Part shown: positions 63,530 through 64,000 of the stretch, piece after piece | Position numbering within the stretch: the first letter of the stretch is position 1 | How the letters are laid out: the number at the start of each line of letters is the position of its first letter | Source: Schaedlerella arabinosiphila | GTDB lineage: Bacteria > Bacillota > Clostridia > Lachnospirales > Lachnospiraceae | Length of the DNA: 64,000 nt | NCBI RefSeq assembly: GCF_003885045.1 | Contig: NZ_RHJS01000002.1 | Span: 682,001 to 746,000, forward strand | Direction of reading: 5' to 3' | Made by a program: the position numbers and the translations under genes | The notes under the pieces: generated by a model | The model's input: the letters and a program-made list of their open reading frames with translations, nothing else | What the model was told of the DNA's origin: nothing | Database searches by the model: none

Positions 63530-64000
63530 ATGAAAAGAAGTGAGATCAACCAGGCCATCAAAGGCATGGAAGCGTTAATCAAGGAGCACGGCTTTGAGCT
63601 GCCCCCATTCTGTAAATGGACGCCCGGGGATTGGGCGGAGAAGAATCACGAATACGATGAGATCCGTGACAACATGCTGGGATGGGACATCACGGATTAC
63701 GGTCTTGGAAAATTTGACCAGGTAGGGTTTGCGCTGATCACCCTGCGGAACGGAAATTTAAAGATTGATAAATATACAAAGACCTACGCGGAAAAACTCT
63801 TGATGGTCAAGGAAGGCCAGATGGCGCCCATGCATTTCCACTGGAACAAGATGGAGGACATCATCAACCGGGGCGGCGGCAATGTTTTGATCACGGTCTA
63901 CAATTCCACGGAAAACGGGGAATTTGCGGATACCGACGTGAAGGTGAACTGCGACGGCAGGGAGTTTACCGTGCCTGCAGGGACTCAGGTTCGGCTGCAG
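63530..64000 (+). CDS. D-lyxose (D-mannose) isomerase, partial at window end
   Basis: ATG 63530 after AGGAGC; 157 residues are present and the gene runs past the window. The cupin pattern is clear: FCKWTPGDWAEKNHEYDEIR near residue 25, EKLLMVKEGQMAPMHFHWNK with metal-binding histidines, then EDIINRGGG. The family isomerises D-lyxose/D-xylulose and D-mannose/D-fructose. Mannose released by the GH38 and GH125 enzymes would be its substrate, feeding fructose to glycolysis. Confidence 0.9.
   Translation, partial: MKRSEINQAIKGMEALIKEHGFELPPFCKWTPGDWAEKNHEYDEIRDNMLGWDITDYGLGKFDQVGFALITLRNGNLKIDKYTKTYAEKLLMVKEGQMAPMHFHWNKMEDIINRGGGNVLITVYNSTENGEFADTDVKVNCDGREFTVPAGTQVRLQ

Overview
The window reads as a chromosomal segment of a gut-type Clostridia, most likely Lachnospiraceae. 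The reasons are LplB/YtcP-type polysaccharide permeases with large lipoprotein binding proteins, YesM/YesN two-component pairs, GH32/GH43/GH38/GH125 enzymes, a T-box in front of thrS, strong AGGAGG ribosome sites, and debris of Tn4451/Tn916-like elements. All assignments come from reading the sequence; no database search was run.

Layout. 1-5.7 kb: a sugar ABC transporter (two permeases and a lipoprotein) with a GH32 beta-fructosidase, behind a leader with paired operator-like palindromes. 5.8-6.0 kb: a 195-bp MITE-like element with 17-bp inverted ends and an 8-bp target duplication. 6.2-11.6 kb: a MacB-type ABC pair, then a Na/Pi cotransporter read leftward from a yybP-ykoY (Mn2+) type riboswitch. 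11.6-14.7 kb: an IS remnant, an AraC regulator, a GH43 enzyme and a truncated DUF5060 gene. 14.65-17.7 kb: a mosaic of three type I toxin-antitoxin cassettes, three phage tail-fibre tip cassettes, a tyrosine-recombinase fragment and a serine-recombinase fragment, tied together by perfect inverted repeats of 25 and 32 bp. 18.3-24.0 kb: a DUF4143 ATPase behind three palindromes spaced exactly 40 bp apart, a NUDIX hydrolase, a small P-loop/DUF4869 pair, a 5'-truncated PARG-like gene and a HipA-like kinase. 24.2-28.7 kb: an operon of a binding lipoprotein (apparently fused to a 5'-nucleotidase C-terminal domain), a response regulator and a histidine kinase whose start is shifted out of frame at an A7 tract.

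28.8-37.7 kb: decayed toxin-antitoxin genes, a deletion scar of a MATE gene, an intact MATE gene, thrS with its T-box, duplicated XRE regulators, and an Rpn-type nuclease gene. 37.8-46.5 kb: GH125 and GH38 alpha-mannosidases with YesL, YesM and YesN. 46.6-59.5 kb: about 13 kb of accessory and broken genes: a frameshifted ABC permease, XRE and nitroreductase pseudogenes, an arginase-family gene, a second PD-(D/E)XK gene, a lysozyme/CHAP relic, an ECF sigma/ABC cluster, a chimeric ABC/DUF4885 junction, a frameshifted sigma-like gene and a transposase relic. 59.9-64 kb: LplB, YtcP, a binding lipoprotein and the start of a D-lyxose (D-mannose) isomerase, which fits the two alpha-mannosidases.

Together the window holds fructan or sucrose uptake and cleavage on the left and alpha-mannoside uptake, cleavage and isomerisation on the right, the latter interrupted by an integration hot spot. 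The most unusual region is 14.65-17.7 kb, where each repeat unit couples a toxin-antitoxin module to a recombination site used by phage tail-tip cassettes.
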